Source of the DNA: Camillea tinctor
Taxonomy: Eukaryota > Ascomycota > Sordariomycetes > Xylariales > Xylariaceae
Reading direction: 5' to 3'
Assembly (NCBI GenBank): GCA_022578605.1
Contig: MU394059.1
Span: forward strand, 496,001 to 560,000
DNA: 64,000 nucleotides
Part shown: positions 33,148 through 45,212 of the stretch, piece after piece
Layout of the letters: each line of letters opens with the position of its first letter
Numbering within the stretch: the stretch's first letter is position 1
Position numbers and translations under genes: made by a program
The notes under the pieces: generated by a model
Told to the model about the DNA's origin: nothing
The model's database searches: none
What the model saw: only the letters and a program-made list of their open reading frames with translations

Positions 33148-34940
33148 GGCTGTGATACTTCTGTGGGTGTAACAGATACCTATAGACAAACCTGGGTTAT
33201 AAAATAGAGATAGGACTGCGGTACGAATGGGGATGGGTAGTGATGCTGAGTTGAATTGAGAATCAAAATAACATGGGTTTGGAAGGAAGTTAGAGGGAAT
33301 CGATTTGTTTCGTTTGGGTCAAATATATTATTTTCTTTTTCTTTTTAGGTTCGCCTGCGACGCACCTAACTCGTTTGTATTGCTATTGCCATCGTCGACC
33401 GGTTTTTGTACCTTTGTTTCCTTCTGACTATCGTCGTGCTTCCTCGTGAGAAATATGCTTGCCTGCTAATAGAGTTATACGGCCTAAGCCGCGACTCCTT
33501 CATGATATGTCACAAAGCAGTATGCTATGGGACACGACCATCCATATAGAGGAGTAGAAGAGGCAGGGAAACTTTCTTTACTTTAAATGAATTCTTAATG
33601 TTTTGTATAGAAGTGGTATATCCAAACCTTCGTTCAAGGCTCTGTACCACCGATTTCTTTGAGTACCTTTGAGTATTATCCACGAAAGCAAAATAGGTTG
33701 TAAGTTACAGATAATTTAGTGCAGGAGTCCATCTTGGAGGTAGTTAAAATTTCCTTCACTATCTTCTCGAATTACAAGCTCAGGATCTCCAGATGCTGCT
33801 TACTTGGAAGATTGGGTTAAACTGTTTAGAATACGAGGTCATCATCATACTATATGACCCTATATAATTCTGGACTCGTGTTCAATTACTGGACTATCTC
33901 CTGGCTAATATATACTTCATCCTAATCTCTCGCTGTGATCTAATCCCAGTAAGATCCTGAGTAGATGTAATAAGTAGTCTAAACATATTACATACCTAGA
34001 CAATGCATAGACAATTTGCTACAATTTGGTAAAATTTTACACGGAGAAAAAATCTTCTTTTCGGTCTATTCAAAATAGCCGTCATATCTATATTTATATC
34101 GCGATGAAATAGAATCGCCCATGTTATTATTCCATTACATATACTAGTAAATTAGCACAACATCGGCCTATTAGGTTCTTGGGGTCCACGGAGGCCTAAT
34201 GAAATATCTAAATAATTAAGCAGAGATTCTGTCAATTGTGTAAATTCTTAATATGGACTTGAGAAGACAACTCATTGCATTCTAGACATTCAAGTAGGGT
34301 TCAATAAATAGGTTGGGTCTAATGTAGGTAAAAAGAGATACATTAGGTTTTTAAAGGGTAGCAATAGCTTCAATGATATAGTATGAACTGTGGAACACCG
34401 TAGAAACAATATATCTTGAGCAATATGTGCCTTGAGCTCTTTGTATATAAAGAAGTATATGAAGAAAAAAAGTAGTCGTGCATTTCATCTTTATATCAGT
34501 ACGCGAAAAGCTGTTTATCTCTAGAGTGACGTATTAGACTCCCCCTGGATTATTACAAACGAGCGGTTGTCCTTCTATCATCTTTCAGAGCATGTTGTGG
34601 GAATTTCGGGCATAAATACATCTTGGTAGCAAATAGCAGTGCTGCGACAATTATTACTTAGATGTCAATGCCACTGGGGAACTTGCTACGAACCCCTATA
34701 CCTTTGGTTCTACCACTACATTTTGACTCTACATTTCAAAAGTATGTATTCAACGCTACGTAGTTTCGGTCATAGCACTAGTTAAGGGGCAACGGATCGG
34801 TCTGTCCTCTCTCTGTAAAGAAGCACCTCCCAAGTCTCATGAGAAAACTTTTCTGAGAAAATTTGTTGTAAATAATCTAGCTGCAGTGTTATTATTTGAC
34901 AAGACGAGTTACGGTGATTCTAGACCAAACTTTTCGTACT
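33148..34940. other. 1.8-kb AT-rich spacer
   Basis: No gene supported. A pyrimidine tract near 33330-33350 lies upstream of the HET gene. From 33600 to 34800 the sequence is strongly AT-rich and shows no coding signal. Confidence 0.6.
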
Positions 34941-36016
34941 TTAGCCTTCCCGCGCAAGTTCATCTCTTTCCTGCCATTTTTGAGACCGTCCTTTGGCGAA
35001 AGAGACTTTCAAGGGTGCCCCACGGAACTGGGTGCCGTCGACTGCCTCGCAAGCTTCTTGCGCTTGCTGAGGTGTCGCAAAGTCAACAAAACAATAATCG
35101 TGGTTGCCGGGGACGCCTCGCCACTTCTCGTGGGCGGAGATACGCTTGCTAATGGCTTCTCTGATTTGCGAGTGACGTGTTAGCTATCATTACTATAGAA
35201 AGCTTGGCTACGCTTGCACAGAGATACTTACACCTTGAAATCTTTGAAGAGGCCGCTAATCTCTTCGAAGTTGGTGGCTTGGTCTGTCATTCTGGGTAAG
35301 CCGGCTACGCAGAGCCGCTTGCCGGTGAAATCCTGTCGGTACCGAGAAAATGATTCTGGCGTTCCGGCCGGGCTCGAAGACCGGTGGTATTGACCACCGC
35401 CTTGTTTCCCCCCTCGGCGGTCTTCTCCCGACCAGTTGCCCCAGCGGTTTAAACCCTCGTTGAACTCCCGCCCTCTCGAATGACCACCCTTAGGCTGGCA
35501 AGGCCGACATTTGATCTCCCTACCTAGGAGTTCCTTGCCTTCCAAAGTGGCCATTGCGCGATCTGCCGACTCCCGGTCGGGAAACTCGACAAAGCAGTAG
35601 CTCGGGTTCCTCCCAGTGAATGGATCGATGGAAATATGGATCTTGTCAAAGTGACCCAACTCGTTTTTCTTCAGCAGGTCTTCGATGTCTTCTGGCTTGG
35701 CCTGGTATCGGAGATTGCCCACGTAGATGCGCCTCCCTTCAGAGATAGCATTTGCGGAGGCTTCCTCATCTCCCTGCGATGATCCAAGTGTCTTTATACG
35801 ATCGGAAGGACGGGTCCTCCGCTCATAGCCCCAGTCATCAAGGCGTGACCGCCCGTTGTTGCCGACAGGCGCACGAGCACCTCTATCGGTGTCTCTGCTT
35901 CTCCACGAAGACGTGGTCCCGTCACGATCACGATTAGGTTTGAAGTCATTTCTGCCCGGATCATTGCGACTTCGCCAGTTTGACGAGTCACGCCAAGCAC
36001 CGGTAGGTTCGGACAT
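34941..36016 (-). CDS. RNA-binding protein with two RRM domains
   Basis: Exons 35232-36016 and 34941-35160 give 334 residues. The first 85 or so residues are Arg/Asp/Ser/Asn-rich and disordered (WRDSSNWRSRNDPGRNDF). RRM1 starts at RRIYVGNLRYQAKPEDIEDL (RNP2) and has PSYCFVEF (RNP1). A Gly/Arg linker (RRGGKQGGGQYHRSSSPAG) leads to RRM2: KRLCVAGLPRMTDQATNFEEI and, after the intron, HDYCFVDFATPQQAQEAC. The protein stops soon after VSFAKGRSQKWQERDELAREG. The intron sits inside RRM2 between FKDFKV and EAISKRIS, which confirms the junction. Likely an mRNA or pre-mRNA binding protein; the exact orthologue is not recognised. It is divergent from the BTB gene. Confidence 0.9.
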
Positions 36017-36549
36017 TCTGCTAAAGTTGCAAACGGAGATTGAAGTATCTGGGGATTGACGTGAGAAGTGTTTCTGATTTTTTGAAAACTTGACAAGGGA
36101 GACGTGGAAGTAGCCGAGGCTGGCCCTAAGGGATCGGTACTCTAGGACCTAGTGGACTTAGTCCAACGCCTCATTCACGAGCCTTCGGTCTGGAAACTTA
36201 TTAGCACTTCAAATTCGGTCTAGCCCTTCAAAAGAAAAACCAAGTACCTAGCCTCTAATGGTCACCGGTAGGCTGGTGGGGAAAACGGGTACGGTATTTC
36301 ATTGAGAGAAAGTAACGGAGAAGAATAGTTTACCACTAATCTTCTAGCTGCATTCGTAGGTGTATATATATAAAGTATACGTAAAACTACACCCAATGGA
36401 AACACCCAATGGATCGGTGGGTACACCGTACCCATTCACACGATGATGTAGGTATGTATACATTAACCTAAGAGGTCCATCAAGTTGTACATAAGGCAGT
36501 GTGATGGCTGGTGTAACACAACCAAGATCAATCCATGTACTACATAGTA

Positions 36550-36585
<36 letters not shown>

Positions 36586-37356
36586 ATACTTAGATACTTA
36601 CTTAGTATATGGGCACTTGGAGTTACACATACTACGAAGTGTCCCTAAGCAGTATACCGAGCCAATCAAAGTTGATATAGAGATGAGCAACCCATTTTCA
36701 CCGAAAATGCAAATTGTAATGATATATGGAAATAAATATAAACCTTGGTAGCTAGGTAAGATAATTGACAGGTTTAATAATCTTGTGGAACTCTTAACTT
36801 CTAAGTGTGATGCGTGAGATGTGCTGAGTCCTGACAGAATGAATATTGGAAATCCGGTGTATTAAGGTAAACTTTCTCGCGTGTGGTGAAAAGAAATATA
36901 AATCCTTGATTGCAGATACAGACGCAAGAAAACAAGAGATATATTGTTACGGCAACCAGGTACCAATTATCTTAACTACATTGTGTCGTCGACATAAAAG
37001 GTTGTCCTGTATTTCCTGTGGTCTAGCATTCACCCTCTGGGTCCCACAATTTACACGAGGAATAATAGAAATAGACAATATGGCGATTCTTCCATACGAC
37101 AAACCTGAGTACTATTGTGTTTGCTATTGCCATTCACTTCTTCGGACTGGTGGTATTTATTTTTCATTGAATGCTTCTATCACTTTTTCTTTCTGTATAT
37201 AATCTAGCCTGGGATCCCAACATTGCACCATCTTCAATCCAGCTTTCCTGATACTAAGCCTTCAGTAGCAACAAGAAAGTGACTTCAACAAATTGGAAAG
37301 ATACTTTCAGCTTCGACCCGGAAAGCCATATTAGATCGCTTGCCTCTCGATCCATC
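36017..37356. other. Divergent spacer, AT-rich
   Basis: No gene supported. It contains the (AT)n microsatellite at 36552-36583. A 118-codon frame (36846-37202) has Cys-rich patches but no recognisable domain and is not called. Confidence 0.5.
36552..36583. repeat. (AT)16 microsatellite
   Basis: An uninterrupted alternating A/T run of about 32 bp in the spacer between the RRM and BTB genes. Confidence 0.95.
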
Positions 37357-38497
37357 ATGTCGCAGACACCATCGACTTCCATCTCAGAGCCTACTATGGC
37401 TACTCAACCGGAGACCCGAGCCACTGAGTATGACACCCTATCCCCTATGCTTCTCGTGAACATTCACTAAGCTAACTTGCCTACTCAGCGTCTCTGAGCC
37501 AGAGACGTTTGTCTTCGTCGTTGGCGGTGAAGGCCGAGAGTTCACCGTGGATAAAAAGGCCTTGCGGAGTTTGAGCCCATACTTTAGAGTCCTCAGTGAG
37601 TAATTTTGAAGAGTCATTTATTCCCCATTTTGGTCTATTTCGGTCCGGTCCGGGAGTTGCAATCACCTATCATGGCTCAGCGTATAAGTTTTAACTCCCG
37701 AGACACGGCCGAAAGAATAAAAAAATCTCCAAATATGGCAATTACTGACTCCTGGTGTTGTAGTGGACGGCAATATGAAAGAAGCTGCGGAAGGTCGGGC
37801 CTTGTGGTCTGATGTCGATGTCCCGACGTTCGAGCGATTGTTGCAGTTCGCCCAAACCCGCGACTACGAGGTGTACCCGCTGCCGATTACTCTCCCGGCG
37901 GGAGGACTCAACAGCAAATTACCCAGCGATTATCTCGAGATAGGCCTTAAGAGATACCAATACGGCAACTGTCTATGGATTCAACTGGCGGAAATGTTCG
38001 TCAAAGTCGATATAGACACCATAATGACTGACATAACTGGCGGCGATCTGAAGCCCAACCCACCAATGACTCACTTTGCCAGGGACTTCTTCGCGCTCCT
38101 GCGGAAGGGAAAGCCTTGGAGCCAGGCGGACCAGAGATCTATGCTACGCCTGGACGACCCGTGCCGGGACTTTCAGTTCAACCTCTTCTGTACCGTCAAG
38201 GTGTATATCCTGGCTGATACATATGGCATCCTGGGGCTACTTCACCTGGCACTCTACCGGTTTGGCGAGACGCTCCTCTTTATGAACCCCGAGCACTTTG
38301 ACCTACTCCTCGCGGTGGCGGTTTATATATTCGAGAACACTCTGCCGAAGGATGCTATTCGACGTGCGCTAGCACTATACATGGTTTGCATGCGGTTTGT
38401 TGAACCTAAGGCTGTTGACCTATTTCTCCACAAACTCCCCGAGCTCGCTGGTGAGATAGACCATCTCACCAAGGAACATGTCACGTACCACATTTAG
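37357..38497 (+). CDS. BTB/POZ domain protein
   Basis: Three exons, 37357-37427, 37489-37595 and 37764-38497, join to 303 residues. The BTB core reads TFVFVVGGEGREFTVDKKAL, then SLSPYFRVL, MDGNMKEAAEGRALWSDVDV and PTFERLLQFAQTRDYEVYPL. This is the fungal type in which the substance-in-VGG strand replaces the usual F-x-V-H start. The C-terminal half (KVYILADTYGILGLLHLALY) is the typical helix that follows fungal BTB domains. Such proteins usually act as adaptors for cullin-3 ligases or as scaffold proteins; the partner is unknown. Ser/Thr-rich residues precede the domain. The phase-closing junctions and GCTAAC branch before exon 2 support the model. It converges on the F-box gene. Confidence 0.87.
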
Positions 38498-39032
38498 GGT
38501 AAGGATATAACCAACACTTTGCGTTCTGTGCTATTATACGGAGTCATGGTTTGGGTGATAGTTGGACGTGAAGGTCTTCGAGATCTACATTGATATGGAG
38601 TCCGTCATGTAGCGCATGGATTTCACTACCTAGATAACATGTATGTACCTTAATTGAGAAATCCGAACCAGCCATCTGTGTGATATTTGCACGTATAAGT
38701 GGATATAAGGAGGCCTGATGAGTGCATGTAAAAGCGTAGAGCTGGTAGAGATATATGGGTCTCTACCCACCTAGAACTATGATACATACCTGCTGCCTAG
38801 TCCCCTCCACGCATCCTAAAGGGGTAAGCATTAGGGCTTTTCTAGCGATTTGATTGGTAGCTGATAAGTTCCACTCAGATACGAAGTTGGCTTGCATGCT
38901 TGCTGCTGGCTGGCTGCTGCAATGCTGCTAATTAATACATCGATGAACTCCTATCAATTTCCATATTCAATTTGCAAGTATAGATCTTGATCCTAGTCTA
39001 CATGCAATTCTGTAACAACTAAACTATTCATT
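38498..39032. other. Convergent 3' spacer between the BTB and F-box genes
   Basis: AT-rich; a GCTTGCTGCTGGCTGGCTGCTG-like short repeat lies near 38890-38930. No gene seen. Confidence 0.5.
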
Positions 39033-40281
39033 CTACTCAAAAGGCTTGTTGATGATGCATCGCACGCCTGCTTTAGCAGCCATCTCTTGCAACTGCTCCT
39101 TTACTAACTCTTCCCAGTCAGTCCACGATTCGTTCTGAAGAATTTCGAGTGATTGTAGGTTATATTCCCCACGACCGACGGCAGCCAAGAACCTTACCAG
39201 CTTTCCTGCTATGTCTTTATCTGTCCACTTATATCTGGGCTGACGGCACATGTCGTCGCGTAGATTGAGATGCCTCAACGAGGGAGGTAAGAGCTCCGTA
39301 AGCTCGGGCGACTGGCTTGGCGTCCAGCCGAGTAGTCCAGCAACCGGAATAGTCAGAGACCTGAGGCGGTTGAACCCGGTCAAGGGCGCCAGATGGCCGT
39401 CGACTAAGTCGTCCTCTGCACTAAATTGGGGTAGTGAATTGTTGCCCGCATAAGCGGTAACGTGGAATTCGATGTCTTCCAATGTTTCAGCGACATGGTA
39501 GAGACCACGGCCCATTTTCCCAAAATCCTGCTGGTACCTGTATCGATCATCTGAACCCACCGTTAGCTAAACTACACGTTCTGATCACCAATGGACAGGG
39601 CCGATATTTACCACTTGTATTGCACGTGATCCAGCATTTCAGTGATCTGAGACGCGGGGAGTACTCGAGGATACGGGTTATAGCCCCATCGTCTATGTCA
39701 GTGTATAGATCGAGCTTTTCAAGCCTTTGGGCGATCGGCCAGGCACTGCTAATAGTCTCCTTCCACTTATCCCAAAATACCCAGATGGGCAACTTAAGAC
39801 TCTCGATCATTGGTTGTTCCCAGAGGGGGCTGATTTTGCCAGTGAACTCTATAATATAATTCAGGGTTAAGCCTCGAAGCTGATTGAATGGATGTGTATC
39901 CTTTAGCTTGCCGTTATTCAGCAATTTCTCAAGCTCCTTCCAGCTTCCCTGAAGCTCGAGTGTGTGCAAATTGGGCAGCTGTGCCAGCAGAATCAGCCAA
40001 GGGTTGTACCGTGCACTTGCCCTATAGTCATGTTGGTACTTGTCCTTGTACATGCAGAGGCACCGGGTAAAAGCCGCGAGATCCGGCCGACGTTTGGTGG
40101 TATCGATCAAGCTATGGAGTTTTTCTCTGTCCCGGATTTCGATGTCATGGTATAATACTGGGGTTGCCGATTCTGCCCAGGCTTTACAGACTTGCACCGA
40201 AGCCCATAGCTCCTTAGGCTCGAGCAGGGCCCAGATGATACCGGTGCACTCGGGGGGCAAGTCCTGGGCGAAATTGACCAT
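39033..40281 (-). CDS. F-box protein with LRR-like C-terminal part
   Basis: Exons 39612-40281 and 39033-39550 give 395 residues. The N-terminus DLPPECTGIIWALLEPKELW followed by ASVQVCKAWAESATPVLYHD is a clear F-box (L-P-x-E, then W-x-x-x-A-x-x-L-Y). Irregular Leu-rich segments follow (LPNLHTLELQGS, LRGLTLNYI, IESLKLPIWVF, LEKLDLYTDI, LRSLTIPVAGLL, LRHLNLRDD), as in fungal F-box/LRR proteins that deliver targets to SCF ligases. Target unknown. The intron has a GTAAAT donor and a GCTAAC branch site. Chance adjacency to a BTB gene is noted, since both families feed cullin ligases. Confidence 0.85.
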
Positions 40282-41444
40282 AATAGTGGATGTTAAAGGA
40301 CGAAGGTGCTGATGGGTTTGAAGGGCTAATGAAGATGGAGGAAGATCAGCTCGATTGAGATGAAAAACATAAAGCTCTGAAGTCTGAGGGAAGGGTGGAA
40401 AGAAAGGGAAATACAGAAAACGCCCTTCCCATATGGTAAGCAGCTATATATCTCCCATACAGAGTCACGTGAGGACCCATTTGGTCCCATACCCTCGTAT
40501 TCTGTACTATACTCCATTGCCCCATAGGGGTATGCGAATTAAGAACCGAATTAAGAACGTTAGGGTGAAATAAGGTAGCCTAAGCTAGTGTAGTGATGTG
40601 ATGGGTGAAGTGCCTTAGACTAAGACTGATATAAATACCGAGGCCAATGCGTGCATCCACTTGCATTGGCTCTTGTCCATTTGAGGGGGGGACTCGCCTG
40701 AAGAACTATTAAGGTTAGGGACTAGCCTTTATTGACTGGATTGATTGGATTAGTCTTATAACTTCCATACAACACCTAGCTACTTATACAGATTCTTCTA
40801 AAGGTGTTGGCTGCGTAATGCCTATAGGTGCAATGGGTACCTACCTCAGTATCATGTTCTGTTCATCAGACAGGAACTCTGCGCCTCCTTAGGTGTGTAA
40901 TGGATTATATCATTTTCTTTTTTGATCCTCTGAATGTATAGTGCTTCGTTCCTGAATGGCTCGATACCTGCGTTATTTGCGTGTGTTAGCACCTCCTGCC
41001 GAGAGGCATGTTCAAAGGTAATCGCTCACGATCGATAGGAGAAGTAGGTATCGAACCGAAGGTACTCTCTGGCTAGGTACGAAGAGAAGATTATATGCCG
41101 TCTGCTTAAGGTAGCTGCGTTGGCATTCGCAGATATCTGAGGGTTGACAGTAAGCATTGGACGTAAAACCAAAGGGGGGTTTCTTACTGAGATAGTCAGT
41201 CAACCTTTCCTCGTAATATCATTGTATGAAGTTAACTTTGAACTCTTGAAATAGGTATCCCGTTATAAAATCTTGGGTATTGTCTGCTTTTTATAGCTTT
41301 ATCTCAAAACCCTTCATCTCAGTACCTACATACATTATACACTTCATATCCCTCCATCTCTTACTTCCTTACATACATCAACACATATACATATTTACGT
41401 ATACCAACCATTCAAAAAGTAATCTGCGTGGAGATTAAATCAAA
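40282..41444. other. Divergent spacer between the F-box and MARVEL-like genes
   Basis: No gene supported. A pyrimidine/ACATAC-rich stretch (41300-41400) lies just upstream of the membrane-protein start, as expected of a core promoter and 5' UTR. Confidence 0.5.
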
Positions 41445-42283
41445 ATGTTAACCCTAGACCGCGCTGCCCTGATCCTACGAGGTTCTCTAGTCAGTTCATA
41501 TACAACCCATACCCTTCTTCCTCCCCTCCCGCTTTCGATTTCCTGCTAATGAAGTTCCCTCCATGAAAGATATTTCTCTGCTGTTTTGTCATTGGCTTAT
41601 CCGCTAGCCTCATGATGCACCAGCAGATAGGACCAACCCCGGCGGAGACCAACTATAGCGTCATCATGGGTACACTCAGCTTGGTAGCGTCTCTAATAGG
41701 GTTTGCAGCTCTATGGACAGAGCGGGTAAATATGTATAGTATTGTGCTCGAGGATATGTTCGTGGTGGTACTGTATAGGATCGGTGGTACCGTGAGTAAA
41801 CAATCATCTACCCCCCTCCGCAACTACGCAATATTCACTAGGTACCACTATAATACACTTTACCTTTCCATCCTCCCCCTGACAGAAAAATATCACCGAA
41901 TATAGTGCATCACCCGCGCCATCCAAGATGTTCCAAGCTGCACCACAGACGAGTCCCAATTGCAGCGGTTTCACAACAAGATCATGAACGGCGGCTGCTC
42001 CATAAGCCATAGGGCAGTGTCTTGCGCCAGCGCGTTTGGTCCCAACGGCGCGGACCAGACGCCAATACGCTGCGTAAATGCGTTCATGCTCAACGCCTTC
42101 CAGTATCTGGGGATCCTGTTAGGGCTGGGCATGATGTTCATGGATTATGTCCTCGCCCGCCGCAGCGATACGACGCCGCTGCGCACGAGATTGTCTAATA
42201 TTATGGAGAAGGTTCGCCGTATACCTCACGATCTGTCTCTGTTGTGGACCTTAGTCTGGGGGACCATCACAAATTCCTTTTAA
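41445..42283 (+). CDS. MARVEL-like four-helix membrane protein
   Basis: Exons 41445-41489, 41570-41791 and 41906-42283 give 214 residues. Predicted membrane segments are ALILRGSLIFLCCFVIGLSA (1), a stretch around YSVIMGTLSLVASLIGFAAL (2), a less hydrophobic segment around MYSIVLEDMFVVVLYRIGG (3), and AFQYLGILLGLGMMFMDYVL (4). PAETNYS after helix 1 and the RCxxAF region before helix 4 are typical of fungal small MARVEL/integral membrane proteins. Cys residues between helices 3 and 4 (SC, GGC, SC, RC) may form disulfides in the extracytosolic loop. Function unknown. The first donor is the less common GTCAGT. Exon 3 start was chosen because it opens the frame carrying helix 4. Confidence 0.75.
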
Positions 42284-43629
42284 CTGATTTCAAACTTGGG
42301 TCTCTATACCGGCTAGTGCGCATGTATCACGAGTTAAAACTCTGGTTAGCGATGATGCGAAGCAGGTTAAGGGATTAGCGGCTTATAGTCTTTTTGTGTA
42401 GTATTAGGTACTCATCCTTCAGCGTTGAATAATATTGGGTTTTAATTTTTTTTGCTGTATCCGTTAGCCCAGCCCATAAGATAGTATAACCAGGCATAAT
42501 ACGAGAATGCCTGTGGTAGGACCTTGGAACTATCCTAAGTAGTCTCAAGTCAAGTGTTGTCAACTGCCATAAAAAAAAAGACCAAACTGAAAATATGAGA
42601 ATACCTAGTACAAAGGGCAATGGAACCTCAGAAATTTGTGATAGGATTGTTGTTGGGCAACGTTGGGCATGCTATCATTAGATAGCAGGCAAAGCATGCA
42701 CCACTTCCCTCTTTCATGGCCTTATAGGTACTTGCTTGCCTGAACCTTGAGGAAGTTTCATAGCATTGAAAGTAAAAGTATGTACATAGAGGTAGCTGAT
42801 GAGGTGGGGGGTAAATGCTACCGATAGGAAGGTAGTTGCGTCATGGCAATCCAAATCTAATACATGTCTAAATAAGAGTACCTTAAATACTTATACCTAA
42901 CCCAGCTACGCACCTTAAACCTGTCTTAAGTCAAATACACTTGTTAAGATACATGTATATTTTTAGTCACCTATAGTGTAGCGGGGTATAGGAATAACAA
43001 ATAGTTGAAAAAGAGAAATCGCGGGGTGAACTAAGCTATGTACAGTGGTCCGATGTGCTACATAAGTTTTTCCTTCCTTCCTCCGCAGCACAGCAACAGA
43101 TACATAAACAGTGCAATTGCTTGCATGTGTCGGTGTTGCTAGGAAAAGGTTTCATTCGGGTACTACCTAACACTTCTAACCTAGTTCCCTAGGCACCTAC
43201 ACCTACCTAACCTACATGTATCTACCTCTACATACATGCATGCACTGTACCGTATCACACCTACAAGCTTGCTAGCTTACCCCAGTCCATTGCCCGCGAG
43301 GCTACAAATGATCGACATACATCTGGCCCCACCGGTTTTACACTGCTACCCCTGCCTACCCTGCCGCTTGCTTGTTGCTTAAGTTTAGGTCATCCATTTT
43401 CCCCCTTGTCTCTCGTAACCTTCCCTTATTATTCTCACCTTTGACAAAGGGGAAGACTAAGAAAACACAACCCAGAAGCAAGGTGGACACTTCGACAGCA
43501 ACGTTCTTCATCTCTTACTAGTCTACGTCTACTCCAAGACACTTTTTGACGGCAAAACATATCCGATTTACAACCTATACACAAACCCTGCTAAAGACAT
43601 AATCAAGCAAATAAATACGAAGAAAACTC
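42284..43629. other. Spacer upstream of the RUS gene
   Basis: No gene supported. CCTACCTAACCTACATGTA-type repeats cluster at 43160-43250, and CT-rich DNA at 43320-43440 may be promoter. Confidence 0.5.
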
Positions 43630-44905
43630 ATGGCGAAAATAACCCCCCCAAAGCTCGTCAGCGTCGCCGATGAATCGGGCGTTATCTGCGTGTACGATGA
43701 GGTGGGCGAACCCAAGGTCAAGACCCGCAACCGTTTTATGGCTGTGCTAGATATCTTTCTGCCAGCCGGGTATCCGCACACGGTCACGCGGGACTATACT
43801 CCCTACCAAATCTACGTATGTAACCTAAGACCTTGGATATTTACTTCTTTTGATGCCTTGCCTTTAGTATCTCCTTCTTTCTTCCACCTCACTCCTGAGA
43901 TCCCTGTCTAATTTTAATGTGTGATGGCATATACAGGATTCTCTCCAGGCTTTTTCTAGCACCATAGCCGGACTATTATCGTCGAGGGCCGTCCTGCAGG
44001 GTTTCGGTGTCGGCGATGCTGCCTCGTCCGCCACGGCTGCTGTGCTGCTTACCGTGCTGCAAGAGTCAACGGGCAGGCTGGCTACTATCCTGTTTGCGCA
44101 CCGTCTTGGCCGAGCCATCGAGCCCGAGTGCAAATACTACCGCTTCATTGCCGATCTGTTCAACGACTCTGCTCTCTTCCTCGACATTCTCTGCCCTGCT
44201 TTGCCCTCGTACTTCAAGGTCGCTGCTCTTTGTGGCTCCGGTATCCTGCGCGCCCTTTGCGGGGTCTCTGCCGGTGCGGCTAAAGCCTCGCTGAGTGCTC
44301 ATTTCGCTCGTAATGGAAATCTCGCCGAACTTAACGCCAAAGATGGCAGCCAGGAGACGGTCATCAGTTTGTTGGGCATGCTAGCCGGTAGCCTGTTTGT
44401 CCGGGTCGTGCACGGGCATCTCGCTGTCTGGGCCTGGATGGCCGCGCTCGTTAGTATCCACCTGTGGACCAACTACCAGGCTGTTCGGTCAGTGCAGATG
44501 CGCACCCTCAATCGCCAACGCGCTACCCTCGTTATCACCGAGTTTCTGCGAAGCGGCCATGTTTTGCGCCCCGAGCAGGTCGCGCTTCGCGAGCATATTC
44601 TGCGCTGGAAGGCGCCGAAAGTTACTTTCGCGCGCTCTTGTCCCCTACCTGGGGAGGTTACTACCAGTGATTTATTGCGATATGAGCACAGTCAGTACGT
44701 TATCGCCAGCGGCATAGGAGGCCAAAAGATATATCTGAAGGACGGGGCCACCGCGGTGGACGCCCTAGAGGCTTGGACGAATGCACTCGCTGGACCACGG
44801 TCGGTCGTCAACGAAGAGTTCTGGAAAGCTATCGCGAGCGCTGGCTGGGACCTGGAGACCAGTGCAATGGAAACGGGCCCGGCGATTCGGATTGTGGTTC
44901 GGTGA
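43630..44905 (+). CDS. RUS family protein (DUF647, root UVB sensitive)
   Basis: Exons 43630-43815 and 43937-44905 give 384 residues. The DUF647 signature runs through: FLPAGYPHTVTRDYTPYQIY joined to DSLQAFSSTIAGLLSSRAVL, then QGFGVGDAASSATAAVLLTV, ATILFAHRLGRAIEPECKYY, FIADLFNDSALFLDIL, LRALCGVSAGAAKASLSAHF and NLAELNAKDGSQETVISLLG. Several segments are hydrophobic, as in this conserved eukaryotic family of membrane-associated proteins first described as RUS1 in Arabidopsis. The fungal role is not defined. The intron falls exactly between QIY and DSL, a boundary inside the first conserved block. Family call is secure; function is not. Confidence 0.92.
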
Positions 44906-45212
44906 AGCCCTTTCTCCTCCTGCTCGTCTGAAAGGTCCATGGATTACTTTATGTAAAATAGGAGTTTGCTTGCTCTTGCAAGTATAGATCAAGTTGCGAT
45001 GTCTTCGGGCCAAAAATGAGATAAGGACCATAAACAAAAAAAACAAAAACAAAAAAAAACTCTTGGCAATGATGCATGATACATCCCAACCGCCGTCCTT
45101 TCTATATTCGTTTTTGATCATGATACAGTAGTTTTACAACGCCACTGACCTCCCATACGCCATACCACCTTCTACAGGGTTATATACGTAGTCAGTTCGA
45201 GAGAAAGAGGGT
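44906..45212. other. Convergent 3' spacer
   Basis: Contains an A-rich tract at about 45030-45060. No gene seen. Confidence 0.5.
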
